Source: Streptomyces sp. NBC_01275
Lineage (GTDB): Bacteria > Actinomycetota > Actinomycetes > Streptomycetales > Streptomycetaceae
Assembly: GCF_026340655.1 (NCBI RefSeq)
Contig: NZ_JAPEOZ010000001.1
Location: 5,828,001 to 5,892,000, forward strand
Length of the DNA stretch: 64,000 nt
Direction of reading: 5' to 3'
Part shown: one piece after another, positions 1-12,269 of the stretch
How positions within the stretch are numbered: position 1 is the stretch's first letter
How the letters are laid out: each line of letters begins with the position of its first letter
Program-made: the position numbers and the translations under genes
The notes under the pieces: model-generated
Databases searched by the model: none
Told to the model about the DNA's origin: nothing
Seen by the model: the letters and a program-made list of their open reading frames with translations, nothing else

Positions 1-1832
1 GCGAGGTCGACTACGTCCCCGGTGACGACGTGGACTACATGGACGTCTCGCCGCGCCAGATGGTGTCGGTCGCGACCGCCATGATCCCGTTCCTCGAGCA
101 CGACGACGCCAACCGTGCCCTCATGGGCGCGAACATGATGCGTCAGGCCGTGCCGCTCATCAAGAGCGAGTCCCCGCTCGTCGGCACCGGCATGGAGTAC
201 CGCTCCGCCGTCGACGCCGGCGACGTGGTCAAGGCCGAGAAGGCGGGTGTCGTCCAGGAGGTCTCCGCGGACTACATCACCACCGCCAACGACGACGGCA
301 CGTACATCACGTACCGCCTGGCCAAGTTCGCCCGCTCCAACCAGGGCACCTCGGTCAACCAGAAGGTCATCGTCAACGAGGGCGACCGGATCATCGAGGG
401 CCAGGTCCTGGCCGACGGTCCGGCCACCGAGAACGGCGAGATGGCGCTGGGCAAGAACCTGCTCGTGGCGTTCATGCCGTGGGAGGGTCACAACTACGAG
501 GACGCGATCATCCTGTCGCAGCGCCTCGTGCAGGACGACGTCCTCTCCTCGATCCACATCGAGGAGCACGAGGTCGACGCCCGTGACACCAAGCTCGGCC
601 CCGAGGAGATCACCCGGGACATCCCGAACGTCTCCGAGGAGGTCCTCGCCGACCTCGACGAGCGCGGCATCATCCGCATCGGCGCCGAGGTCGTCGCCGG
701 CGACATCCTCGTCGGCAAGGTCACGCCCAAGGGCGAGACCGAGCTGACCCCGGAGGAGCGCCTGCTGCGCGCGATCTTCGGTGAGAAGGCCCGTGAGGTC
801 CGTGACACCTCGCTGAAGGTGCCGCACGGCGAGATCGGCAAGGTCATCGGCGTCCGCGTCTTCGACCGTGAGGAGGGCGACGAGCTGCCGCCGGGCGTGA
901 ACCAGCTGGTTCGGGTCTACGTGGCGCAGAAGCGCAAGATCACGGACGGTGACAAGCTCGCCGGCCGCCACGGCAACAAGGGTGTCATCTCCAAGATCCT
1001 GCCCATCGAGGACATGCCGTTCCTCGAGGACGGGACCCCGGTCGACATCATCCTCAACCCGCTCGGTGTGCCGTCCCGAATGAACCCGGGACAGGTGCTG
1101 GAGATCCACCTCGGCTGGCTCGCCAGCCGCGGCTGGGACGTCTCCGGTCTCGCCGACGACTGGGCCAAGCGGCTCCAGGTGATCGGCGCCGACCAGGTCG
1201 CCCCCGGCACCAACGTCGCCACCCCGGTCTTCGACGGCGCCCGCGAGGACGAGCTGGCCGGTCTGCTGCAGCACACCATCCCGAACCGCGACGGCGAGCG
1301 CATGGTGCTCCCGACCGGCAAGGCGCGGATGTTCGACGGCCGTAGCGGTGAGCCGTTCCCGGACCCGATCTCGGTCGGCTACATGTACATCCTGAAGCTG
1401 CACCACCTGGTCGACGACAAGCTGCACGCCCGTTCGACCGGTCCGTACTCGATGATCACCCAGCAGCCGCTGGGTGGTAAGGCGCAGTTCGGCGGTCAGC
1501 GATTCGGCGAGATGGAGGTGTGGGCGCTGGAGGCATACGGCGCCGCGTACGCCCTCCAGGAGCTGCTGACCATCAAGTCCGACGACGTCACCGGCCGCGT
1601 GAAGGTCTACGAGGCCATCGTCAAGGGCGAGAACATCCCCGAGCCCGGCATCCCCGAGTCCTTCAAGGTGCTCATCAAGGAGATGCAGTCTCTCTGCCTG
1701 AACGTGGAGGTGCTGTCGAGTGACGGTATGTCCATCGAGATGCGTGACACCGACGAGGACGTCTTCCGCGCGGCGGAGGAGCTCGGCATCGACCTGTCCC
1801 GGCGCGAGCCGAGCAGCGTCGAAGAGGTCTGA
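1..1832 (+). CDS. rpoB: DNA-directed RNA polymerase subunit beta, 3' part
   Basis: The last ~609 residues of the RNA polymerase beta subunit, which with beta' forms the catalytic core. The reading frame is open from base 3, so the gene starts before the window. Typical beta C-terminal blocks are visible, including [12 protein letters not shown] (template/active-site region), the stretch [22 protein letters not shown] near residues 490-510 of the visible part, and a clamp-contacting C-terminus. The rifampicin-resistance cluster lies upstream and is not in the window. It ends in SSVEEV-stop, 113 bases before rpoC, the usual rpoBC operon spacing. Confidence 0.98.
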   Translation, partial: EVDYVPGDDVDYMDVSPRQMVSVATAMIPFLEHDDANRALMGANMMRQAVPLIKSESPLVGTGMEYRSAVDAGDVVKAEKAGVVQEVSADYITTANDDGTYITYRLAKFARSNQGTSVNQKVIVNEGDRIIEGQVLADGPATENGEMALGKNLLVAFMPWEGHNYEDAIILSQRLVQDDVLSSIHIEEHEVDARDTKLGPEEITRDIPNVSEEVLADLDERGIIRIGAEVVAGDILVGKVTPKGETELTPEERLLRAIFGEKAREVRDTSLKVPHGEIGKVIGVRVFDREEGDELPPGVNQLVRVYVAQKRKITDGDKLAGRHGNKGVISKILPIEDMPFLEDGTPVDIILNPLGVPSRMNPGQVLEIHLGWLASRGWDVSGLADDWAKRLQVIGADQVAPGTNVATPVFDGAREDELAGLLQHTIPNRDGERMVLPTGKARMFDGRSGEPFPDPISVGYMYILKLHHLVDDKLHARSTGPYSMITQQPLGGKAQFGGQRFGEMEVWALEAYGAAYALQELLTIKSDDVTGRVKVYEAIVKGENIPEPGIPESFKVLIKEMQSLCLNVEVLSSDGMSIEMRDTDEDVFRAAEELGIDLSRREPSSVEEV

Positions 1833-1945
1833 CGGGAGTTCGGCGGGCCTTTGAACGCCTTTGGAACGGCGAACGAAGGCCCGCCGGCCCCGGGACCCCC
1901 GTATCAGACCCCAAGACTTACAACCCTGAGAGGGATTGACGCATA

Positions 1946-5845
<3,900 letters not shown>

Positions 5846-5869
5846 GCGCCAGTAGCAAACGACCGAAAA

Positions 5870-5903
5870 GGGCGGTCACCCCGTTTTCACGGGGTGACCG
5901 CCC
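5870..5903 (+). terminator. rpoBC terminator
   Basis: A perfect 14-bp stem, GGGCGGTCACCCCG pairing with CGGGGTGACCGCCC, with the six-base loop TTTTCA. It starts 25 bases after the rpoC stop. It is symmetrical enough to work also for the convergent minus-strand tail/lysis operon that ends at 5924. Confidence 0.93.
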
Positions 5904-5923
5904 TTCGGCGTTCCTGTGTGCGC

Positions 5924-6190
5924 CTAGCGTCCCGTCAGCTCCCAGACCGTCACGGCCACGGTGGCGATGGCGGCCAGCGCGCCGATGCTGGCGAGCGGCC
6001 AGCGGGAGCGTTCCAGGGCGTCCAGCCGCTGTTCGTGGTCGGCGAGCTGCTTGTCGGTCTGGTCGCTGCGCTGCACCAGCAGCGCGAGCTGGCCGTCGAC
6101 CCGGGCGAACCCGGCCTCTACGGTGCCGCGCAGCCGCTCCAGCTCCACGGCGACGGACGTCGGATCGGACAGCGGGTGGGGTTCGTTCAC
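5924..6190 (-). CDS. small coiled-coil membrane protein of the lysis cassette
   Basis: 88 residues, GTG start overlapping the holin-like gene stop as GTGA. Residues 14-60 are heptad-like and charged (VELERLRGTVEAGF, SDQTDKQLADHEQRLDALE), suggesting a coiled coil. Residues 65-83 (LASIGALAAIATVAVTVW) form one C-terminal membrane segment. It is the last gene of the tail/lysis operon. Position and topology resemble the small DUF2746-like or holin-accessory proteins found beside actinophage endolysins. The exact role is unknown; a second holin or a spanin-like role are possibilities. Confidence 0.7.
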   Translation of the reverse strand: MNEPHPLSDPTSVAVELERLRGTVEAGFARVDGQLALLVQRSDQTDKQLADHEQRLDALERSRWPLASIGALAAIATVAVTVWELTGR

Positions 6191-6462
6191 GCATCCCTCC
6201 GCTCGGTGTCCTGACCGGCGAGGGACAGCAGGGCGGTGTCGCCGTTGGGCGGAGTGTCCGTCCGCAGCCACCCGGGCAGCAGCGCCTGCACGGCGGGCAG
6301 GGCCATGATCCTGGTGACGCCGGCGGCGACGGCCAGCGCGCCGGCCACCCAGGGCAGGGTGTCCGGGAGGCCGGCGGCGTCGACGACCGTCGGCAGCAGG
6401 ACGCACAGGCCGACAGCGGTTTGCAGAACGGTGCGGAGGGTCCGCTTGGCGGCCTCTGACAT
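6187..6462 (-). CDS. holin-like protein
   Basis: 91 residues with two hydrophobic segments, about 11-31 (TVLQTAVGLCVLLPTVVDAAG) and 36-60 (LPWVAGALAVAAGVTRIMALPAV), and a polar, charged C-terminus. This is the layout of small class II-type phage holins. It directly follows the endolysin gene and overlaps the next gene by 4 bases. It is expected to permeabilise the membrane so the endolysin can reach the wall and release particles. The ATG start has a GAGG site about 10 bases upstream. The assignment rests on topology and context. Confidence 0.72.
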   Translation of the reverse strand: MSEAAKRTLRTVLQTAVGLCVLLPTVVDAAGLPDTLPWVAGALAVAAGVTRIMALPAVQALLPGWLRTDTPPNGDTALLSLAGQDTERRDA

Positions 6463-6480
6463 CGTGAGCCTCGTTTCTCA

Positions 6481-6530
6481 GAGCTGGTCCGGAGCTGGTC
6501 CGGAGCGGTCCGGAGCGGTCCGGACCGGTC
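6481..6530. repeat. 10-bp tandem repeats between endolysin and holin genes
   Basis: Five near-identical copies of GGAGC(T/G)GGTCC in tandem. They fill most of the short gap between the endolysin stop and the holin ribosome site. No function is evident; copy number may vary between strains. Confidence 0.8.
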
Positions 6531-7422
6531 AGGAGCTGTACGGGATCTTCAGCGCCGCCCAGGACTTCGCGCCGGGCCAGCCGTCGGCCGCCGTGCCGGT
6601 GTAGCCGAGCTTGCGCTGCCACTTGGCGTAGGAGAGGCGGTCGGCCTCGGTCCACTGGGGGCCCGGGCCCGAGGTGTACGCCGAGCAGCCGACGGCGACC
6701 AGGCGCCTGCCCAGTGCGGTGACGATCGCCGACCTCGGCTTCTTCTTGAACCAGTCGGCGCCGGGGAAGGGCTGGTACGTGGGCTTCGTCGAGCCGGAGC
6801 CGGAGCCGGAGCCGGAGTTGGGTGTGGTGGTCTTGCCCAGCCGGGTGGCGACCCGGGTCCGGAAGTCGGCCATCGTGAAGCCGCGCGGGTCGATCTTGGT
6901 GTTGGTCCACTCCTTGTGGCCGATCACGGAGTGCGCGGACCAGCCGTGCGCCCGGCACAGCGCGGCGGAGGTCCGGACCATGGCCTCCAGCTGGACGTCG
7001 GGCCAGGGGTCCTTGCCGTCGCCGAGGTTGACGCACTCGAAGCCGTAGAAGTGGACGTTGCCGTCGGTGTCGTTCTCGTTGGGCGCGGGCAGGGCGGTCT
7101 CGGCGACGACCGCCCTGAGGACGTCGCCGTCGCCGCTGCCGGCGTGGTTGGCGCGGCCGTTGCCGACGAGGTGGACCGTGCCGTCCTTGGCGATCACGCC
7201 GTGGCAGAGCGGGCCGGGGAGCGCCGCGTAGCCGTTGAAGCACATCTCGACGGAGGACGTGGTGCCGGAGGTGACGGTGTGATGGATGATCACGCCGTTG
7301 ACCGGGCCCCACGCGCCGTGTCCGGCCCGGTTGTGGGTGCGCCAGCCGGCGTGCTCGACGACGGTGACGCCCTCGGCCTGGAGAGCGGAGACGAGGGCGT
7401 CGGCGGAGAGGGGATGGGCCAT
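6529..7422 (-). CDS. phage-type endolysin, N-acetylmuramoyl-L-alanine amidase
   Basis: 297 residues. The N-terminal domain (about 20-195) is an Amidase_2/PGRP fold: VIIHHTVT around H47/H48, CHGVIAKDGTVHLVG, and GHKEWTNTKIDP with H169 and D178 as further zinc/catalytic candidates. It would cleave the amide between muramic acid and the stem peptide. A Ser/Gly linker (about 196-212, PNSGSGSGSGS) joins a C-terminal wall-binding domain (about 217-297, WFKKKPRSAIV to WPGAKSWAALKIPYSS) of the kind seen in Streptomyces phage endolysins. There is no signal peptide, so export would need the neighbouring holin-like protein. Confidence 0.9.
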   Translation of the reverse strand: MAHPLSADALVSALQAEGVTVVEHAGWRTHNRAGHGAWGPVNGVIIHHTVTSGTTSSVEMCFNGYAALPGPLCHGVIAKDGTVHLVGNGRANHAGSGDGDVLRAVVAETALPAPNENDTDGNVHFYGFECVNLGDGKDPWPDVQLEAMVRTSAALCRAHGWSAHSVIGHKEWTNTKIDPRGFTMADFRTRVATRLGKTTTPNSGSGSGSGSTKPTYQPFPGADWFKKKPRSAIVTALGRRLVAVGCSAYTSGPGPQWTEADRLSYAKWQRKLGYTGTAADGWPGAKSWAALKIPYSS

Positions 7423-7516
7423 GGGCGGTGCCTCCCTGAGGAGTTTCAGGTCATTTCGGGCATGAAGGGCATAAGAAAACCCCGGCCGGGGAGGGCTCGG
7501 GGTGAGATGTGGTGTG

Positions 7517-7936
7517 TCAGACGGCGGTGTCCGGGTCGGGATCCGTGGTGGACCCGTCGTCGCCCGAACTCCCGTCCTCTGTCGGCCACGTGGCGCACAG
7601 CGTCGCGTACTGCGCCACGTTGGCCCGGAAGTCCTCCAGCGCCGCGGCGACCGCCCGCTGGACGGCCGTCCGGTCGGGGACGACCGGGTCCGTGCCGACG
7701 GGCAGGACGGTGACGCGGCCGCTGCCGCGCAGGACGGCGTTGCCGTCGCCGTTCTCGGTGAACTGGGCGGTGACGTTGACGGGCGAGTAGGCGCCGGTGA
7801 TCGAGTCGGGGCCGATCACGGAGCTGAGGCTGGTGTCGGAGACGTTGACGTGGACCGTGTGGCCGTCCTCCGTCAGGGTGGCCCGGCCCGCGTAGTCGAT
7901 CGCGAGGCCCCAGGGCTGGGTGGGGTCGATGTCCAT
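7517..7936 (-). CDS. small tail-cluster protein, unknown
   Basis: 139 residues. The ATG start was chosen because an AGGAAGG site lies 6-12 bases upstream. The first ~90 residues look beta-rich (WGLAIDYAGRATLTEDGHTVHVNVSDTSL), followed by a helical stretch (RTAVQRAVAAALEDFRANVAQYATLCATW) and an acidic Ser/Asp/Thr tail. It lies between tail-tip genes and the endolysin, where small virion accessory or chaperone proteins are common. No family is recognised. Confidence 0.7.
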   Translation of the reverse strand: MDIDPTQPWGLAIDYAGRATLTEDGHTVHVNVSDTSLSSVIGPDSITGAYSPVNVTAQFTENGDGNAVLRGSGRVTVLPVGTDPVVPDRTAVQRAVAAALEDFRANVAQYATLCATWPTEDGSSGDDGSTTDPDPDTAV

Positions 7937-7956
7937 GGATGCCTTCCTGGCGGTGA

Positions 7957-8703
7957 CTAGGTCTGGCGGCCGTACATGAGGACCGGGGTCGCGTAGACGG
8001 TGCCGGTCGTGGCGATGGCCTGGATCTCGACCTTGAGGAGCGTGGCGGTGGAGGGGGTGAAGACCGTGTTGAAGTCGCTGCTGAGCAGGTCGGTGTAGTC
8101 GAACTCGGCGCCCGCCGTGACCGTGGGCCCCCACTGGACGCTGTTGACCAGCACCCGGACCTGACCGGCCCCGCCGGAACTGACGCCCGTCAGCAGCCGG
8201 AGCCGCATCTTCGGCTGGAAGACCGGGTTGAGCGACATCGCGATCGTCGTCCAGGACGTCAGGGCGGTCTGCGGCCAGCGGGTCTGCACCGCGTCCTGCG
8301 GGGGCAGCATGGCCAGCCAGGGCCGGGCCAGGCCGCCGTTGTTGACGTCGTCGGAGATGATCTCGCGGGGGCCGTTGTCGTAGATCCGCAGCGGCTGGAG
8401 CGAGGTCGCGGTGCCGTCGCCGTTGAACAGGCTCATGGCGAGACTGCCGGTCTGGCGGTGGATCTCCAGGCCGTACTCGGCGTTCTTCCAGGAGCCGACC
8501 CGGAACATCGGGTCCGTGCTGGTGGGCCGCTGGACCAGCAGCGTGCCGCCGTCGGTGACCTTCAGGGTGCCGTCCTTGATCTCCACCTCGCCGCCGGTGA
8601 TCGTGTTGAGCGCGGGCCGGCTGTTGACGGCGGTGGACAGCTGCTGGATCCGGCGTTCCATCTGGGTCAGCCGGTCGATGATGTCTTCGGGGAGCTGGGG
8701 CAT
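7957..8703 (-). CDS. minor tail protein
   Basis: 248 residues, start overlapping the upstream stop as ATGA. Residues 4-25 (LPEDIIDRLTQMERRIQQLST) predict a short N-terminal coiled coil, typical of trimeric tail-tip proteins. The rest is rich in beta-type Ser/Thr/Gly segments with a C-terminal beta-sandwich-like part (residues ~160-248). Translational coupling to the Tal/hub-like gene suggests it is assembled at the tail tip. It shares no repeat module with the four fibre paralogs upstream. Confidence 0.72.
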   Translation of the reverse strand: MPQLPEDIIDRLTQMERRIQQLSTAVNSRPALNTITGGEVEIKDGTLKVTDGGTLLVQRPTSTDPMFRVGSWKNAEYGLEIHRQTGSLAMSLFNGDGTATSLQPLRIYDNGPREIISDDVNNGGLARPWLAMLPPQDAVQTRWPQTALTSWTTIAMSLNPVFQPKMRLRLLTGVSSGGAGQVRVLVNSVQWGPTVTAGAEFDYTDLLSSDFNTVFTPSTATLLKVEIQAIATTGTVYATPVLMYGRQT

Positions 8704-9851
8704 CAGGCGGCCTCCTCCAGATAGAGCTCGGCGGTGTCGGGACGGCCGCGCTGCGCGGGGCTGACCTTGACGCCGACGATCCGGTAGCGGGCGTCGAGGC
8801 CCTCGGTCCACCACTCGTCGGCGATCCGCAGCCGTACGGTGCGGCCGAGCAGCGCGGGCGGCACGAGGTCGTCGAGGCGGACGCTGATCTCGGGGATCAC
8901 CACCGCCCCGACGCCCTCGGCGAGTTCGGCGTTGGCCAGGGACTTCAGGATCGTGGTGCTGGCGACGTCGTTGTGGTCCGAGGCCAGGTCGATGCGCGGG
9001 TAGCCGGCGGCGATCAGGGCGGCGCCCACGGCGATGTCGGCGTCGGCGTACAGCGGCCGGGACTCGACGGCCTGGTTGGTGTTGTCCGTGGCGCCCCGGG
9101 CCCGGGCGGTGGTGCCGCCGCGGGTGGCGTCGCGCGGGAAGGAGTACGACAGGACGGAGCCCGGCCGGTCCATCACCAGGTCGGTGGTCCCGATCTTGAT
9201 CGTGGGGCTGCCCAGGCGCAGTCGGCGCACCCGTTCGCCGGTGACCGGGTCGCGGTAGACGCCGATGTGGTGCTCGAAGCCGTTCTCCTGGGCGGCGAGC
9301 GCGTCCAGTGCCTCCAGGTAGACGGTCTCGTCGCCGTCGCGGTACGCGACCGAGCGGTTCTGGCTCTGGGCGGGGGTCTCGTAGCCGTAGGTGACCTTGA
9401 TGTCCCCGCCGGCCGCGGTGGGTCCGCTCTCGTCGGCGAAATGGCCGGTCTGGAGGTGCTCCCACAGCTTGCGCGCCACGCTCAGCTGCTCGGTGTTCTG
9501 GAAGTTGAGGTCGGCGCGGATGCGTCGGCGGCCCGCGTACGACTCGAAGGTGGCCGCCTGGATGCCGAGGGTGAGGATGCCGCGGTCGTCGCTCTGCAGG
9601 GTGGAGGTCCAGACGATGCCGCCCCACCACAGGTCGTTGCCGCGCTGGAGGTAGACCGAGGTGCGGCCCTCCTCGATGCGGCGGACCCGGGCGGCCATCG
9701 CCGGGTCGGGCACGGGGATGGTGCCGGAGAGGGAGCCGGCCTTGCCGATGTAGTCGTCGACGGTGACGTCGCGCAGCGGCAGGATGTCGATGGTCCGGTC
9801 GCTGAGCAGATCGCAGAAGATCGCCCGGTACGGCGTGTCGGCGGTCGTCAT
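8703..9851 (-). CDS. tail hub/Tal-like protein (siphophage Gp37-like)
   Basis: 382 residues. The ATG at 9851 overlaps the preceding fibre gene stop (ATGA). The sequence begins with a beta-rich domain (FCDLLSDRTIDILPLRDVTV, DYIGKAGSLSGTIPVPDP), then GGIVWTSTL and AATFESYAGRRRI. This is the pattern of the actinophage minor tail proteins named Gp37-like, related to baseplate-hub/Tal N-terminal domains. It would close the distal tube and carry or contact the receptor-binding proteins. It lacks the long C-terminal peptidase extension of many Tal proteins. Family is assigned from sequence style and position. Confidence 0.75.
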   Translation of the reverse strand: MTTADTPYRAIFCDLLSDRTIDILPLRDVTVDDYIGKAGSLSGTIPVPDPAMAARVRRIEEGRTSVYLQRGNDLWWGGIVWTSTLQSDDRGILTLGIQAATFESYAGRRRIRADLNFQNTEQLSVARKLWEHLQTGHFADESGPTAAGGDIKVTYGYETPAQSQNRSVAYRDGDETVYLEALDALAAQENGFEHHIGVYRDPVTGERVRRLRLGSPTIKIGTTDLVMDRPGSVLSYSFPRDATRGGTTARARGATDNTNQAVESRPLYADADIAVGAALIAAGYPRIDLASDHNDVASTTILKSLANAELAEGVGAVVIPEISVRLDDLVPPALLGRTVRLRIADEWWTEGLDARYRIVGVKVSPAQRGRPDTAELYLEEAA

Positions 9852-10948
9852 GAGGCGGCCTCGTAGGTGGCGGTGCCCGTGATGGTGTGGCCGCTGGCCC
9901 AGGTCCACGGGGTGAGGCCGTCCACTCCGCCGGACTTGGCGAAGGCGACGGCGGTGGGCTGGCCCGAGGCGGTGATCAACTCGAAGGCCGTGGTGGTGGA
10001 GAGGTAGACGCGGGCCGTGGCTCGGTTGGCGGCGGTGCCGGCGGCCATTTCGGCGAAGCCGATCGTCGGGCGGGCCGCGGCCGCCGCGACCGGCAGCGAG
10101 AAGCGCCAGTTGTCGTCGGTGGTGGGGCTGGTGCCGAAGCTGGTGGTGCTGCCGAAGGTGAACGAGAAGTCCAGGTGCACGGTCGTGCCGAACTTGACGT
10201 ACCGGCAGCTGACCGACGCGTTGCCGAACGCGGGGGTCGCGGCCCCGGTGCTGGTGGCCCAGGTCGGGCTCCAGCTTTGCCAGGTGGGCAGGACCGGGTA
10301 GTCGGTCCAGGCGGTGCCGCTCCAGCGCTGGAGCTGCCCGGCGACGTCCCGGTACTGGCCCGGGTAGGCGCCGATGGTGGCGTCGGTGGTGACGGGGAGG
10401 ATGCCGCCGACGCCGACCGTGGCGGTACGGCGGCCGGTGAGCGCCGTGCTCCAGGCGATGGCGTTGGTGCCGGCGCTCGCGCCCTTGGGGACGACGACCT
10501 CGTACAGCGGCAGGGACTGGACGGGTGTGGCGGGCACGGTCGGGGTGGCGGCCGGGACGCCCTGGACGATCTCGACGACGGCCTCGGTGCGTCCCGAGCC
10601 GTCGTAGGCGTCGTCGTAGACCCGCAGCGCGACCAGGTCGATCCGGCCGTACTGGGCGTCGCCGTCGGCGAACGTCAGCGACAGGTACTCGGTCAGGGCG
10701 AGGGGGTAGGCGCCCCGGGCGTCGGTGCTCTGCACCACGGCCCGGCCGGGGCTGACCGTGGCGGACATGGTGCCCGTGGCGCCGGTGAGGGTGAAGCCGG
10801 AGATGCGGTAGAGGCCCTCGGAGGAGCCCGGCAGGATGCCCGAGCGGGTGGCGACGGGCGAGGTGGGGGTGAGGGCGCCGAGCGAGACGAGGCGGGTGTC
10901 CTCGCGGGACTGGCCGTCCGGGGAGAGCCATCCTGAGCGTACGGGCAT
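9848..10948 (-). CDS. receptor-binding/tail fibre paralog 4
   Basis: 366 residues, last of four tandem paralogs. The conserved N-terminal domain (~1-185) starts RSGWLSPDGQSREDTRL and includes RGAYPLALTE, GDAQYGRIDLVALRVYDDAYDG and VVPKGASAG. Only one GQYRD/LQRW/TAW module is present, at about residue 194. The C-terminal domain (~215-366) contains CRYVKFGTTVHLDFSF and ends TGTATYEAAS, closely matching paralog 2. The N-terminus probably anchors the protein to the tail tip and the C-terminus probably binds the target surface. Confidence 0.82.
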   Translation of the reverse strand: MPVRSGWLSPDGQSREDTRLVSLGALTPTSPVATRSGILPGSSEGLYRISGFTLTGATGTMSATVSPGRAVVQSTDARGAYPLALTEYLSLTFADGDAQYGRIDLVALRVYDDAYDGSGRTEAVVEIVQGVPAATPTVPATPVQSLPLYEVVVPKGASAGTNAIAWSTALTGRRTATVGVGGILPVTTDATIGAYPGQYRDVAGQLQRWSGTAWTDYPVLPTWQSWSPTWATSTGAATPAFGNASVSCRYVKFGTTVHLDFSFTFGSTTSFGTSPTTDDNWRFSLPVAAAAARPTIGFAEMAAGTAANRATARVYLSTTTAFELITASGQPTAVAFAKSGGVDGLTPWTWASGHTITGTATYEAAS

Positions 10949-10966
10949 GGGTCGACTCCTTTGCCT

Positions 10967-11028
10967 GGAAAGGCTTGGGAAGGCTGGGAAGGCTGGGAAG
11001 CCTGGGAGGGCTGAGAAGGCTGGGAAGA
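10967..11028. repeat. 9-bp tandem repeat in an intergenic gap
   Basis: Six to seven degenerate copies of GGGAAGGCT fill the 94-base gap between paralogs 3 and 4, upstream of the paralog 4 ribosome site (AAAGGAG in the minus direction). A run like this is prone to slippage. No hairpin or promoter is evident. Confidence 0.75.
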
Positions 11029-11042
11029 AGCGGGGTTGAGGT

Positions 11043-12242
11043 TCAGGCGATGGGGTCGACGCGCAGGAAGAGGGTGTCGAACCAGCTGTTGACGGCCGTG
11101 GTGGTGGTGTACGACGACCGGTGCATCGCGGTGACCGTGTAGACCGAGCCGGCGACGAGGGAGCCCAGGCGCAGCTGCGTCGACACCGACTTGCCCACGG
11201 CCCCCGAGCAGGACGCGGCGCGCTCGTCGTCAGCCGCCCAGATCACCGTGGCGCCCAGCGTGACCTGCGGGGACATATGGGCCTGCGCGGCCTCGCTGCC
11301 CGAGGTGTACATCCGGGCGCCCAGGCCGATGATCACGGCGCCGGACGGCGGGGCGGTGAAGGTGAGCGTGAGCGCGGACAGGGCCGTGTCGATCAGCGTG
11401 GCCGTGTAGGTCGCCGAGGCGGTGTACCCGGCGTCCAGCGACGAGGCGAAGGCCGGCCCCGGCACGGCCGGCAGCCAGGCGCTGCCGTTCCAGCGCTGGA
11501 GCTGGCCGAGCGAGGAGTCCCGGTACTGCCCCGCGTAGCCGCCGGTGGTCAGCACCCCGGCCGGGACGACCCCGCCGACGCCCTTCGGGTACGCCACCCA
11601 GGCGGCGGAGTCCCAGCGCTGGAGGGTGCTGTTGACGTCCCGGTAGTGGCCGGGGTAGCCGCCGGGGGCGGTGTCGTCGGAGCGGGTCGGCAGGATGCCG
11701 CCGATCGCGACGGTGGTCGGGCGCAGGTCGACGCGGGCGGTGTCCCAGTCGATGCCGGCCTTTCCGGCGCTGACGCCCGCGCCGACGGCGACGGTGAACA
11801 GGACCAGGGAGACGTCCGGCGTCGCCGGGACGACCGGTACGGCGGCCGGCGTGCCCCGCACGATCTCGACGGCGGCCTCGGTGCGGCCCAGGCCGTCGTA
11901 GACGTCGTCGTAGATCCGCAGCACGACCAGGTCGATGCGGCCGTACTGGGCGTCGCCGTCGGTGAAGGTCAGCGGGAAGGGTTCGGTGACGGCGACCGGG
12001 TAGGCGCCCCGGGAGAGCGTCGACTGGACCACCGCCCGGCCCACGCTCACCGTGGCGGTCATGGCGCCGGCGGTGCCGGCCAGCCACAGGCCGGTGACCC
12101 GGTACAGCCCGTTGTCGGAGCCGGGCAGGACGCCGGAACGCCCCTTGGAGTCGGTCACCGGGGTGACGGCGCCGACCTGGGTGACCCGGGTGTCCTCGCG
12201 GGTCTGGCCGTCGGGGGACAGCCACGCGGAGCGTGCGTTCAT
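11043..12242 (-). CDS. receptor-binding/tail fibre paralog 3
   Basis: 399 residues. The N-terminal domain (~1-190) begins RSAWLSPDGQTREDTR and is nearly the same as in the other paralogs (GDAQYGRIDLVVLRIYDDVYDG). Two modules with the pattern G(Q/H)YRD...LQRW.(S/G).AW sit near residues 194 and 240. The C-terminal domain (~260-399) is unlike paralogs 1, 2 and 4: it runs through TATLIDTALSALTLTFTAPPSG, carries a single Cys and ends FLRVDPIA. It may therefore recognise a different receptor or carry a different trimer cap. Confidence 0.82.
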   Translation of the reverse strand: MNARSAWLSPDGQTREDTRVTQVGAVTPVTDSKGRSGVLPGSDNGLYRVTGLWLAGTAGAMTATVSVGRAVVQSTLSRGAYPVAVTEPFPLTFTDGDAQYGRIDLVVLRIYDDVYDGLGRTEAAVEIVRGTPAAVPVVPATPDVSLVLFTVAVGAGVSAGKAGIDWDTARVDLRPTTVAIGGILPTRSDDTAPGGYPGHYRDVNSTLQRWDSAAWVAYPKGVGGVVPAGVLTTGGYAGQYRDSSLGQLQRWNGSAWLPAVPGPAFASSLDAGYTASATYTATLIDTALSALTLTFTAPPSGAVIIGLGARMYTSGSEAAQAHMSPQVTLGATVIWAADDERAASCSGAVGKSVSTQLRLGSLVAGSVYTVTAMHRSSYTTTTAVNSWFDTLFLRVDPIA

Positions 12243-12269
12243 GAGAGGTCCTTCCGTCCGGGGTCGGTG

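Noticed and set aside
5924..7312. Long minus-strand frame spanning endolysin and holin genes
   Set aside because: Only its last 88 codons are a real gene. The upstream part is an off-frame reading of the endolysin and is Arg/Pro/His-rich.
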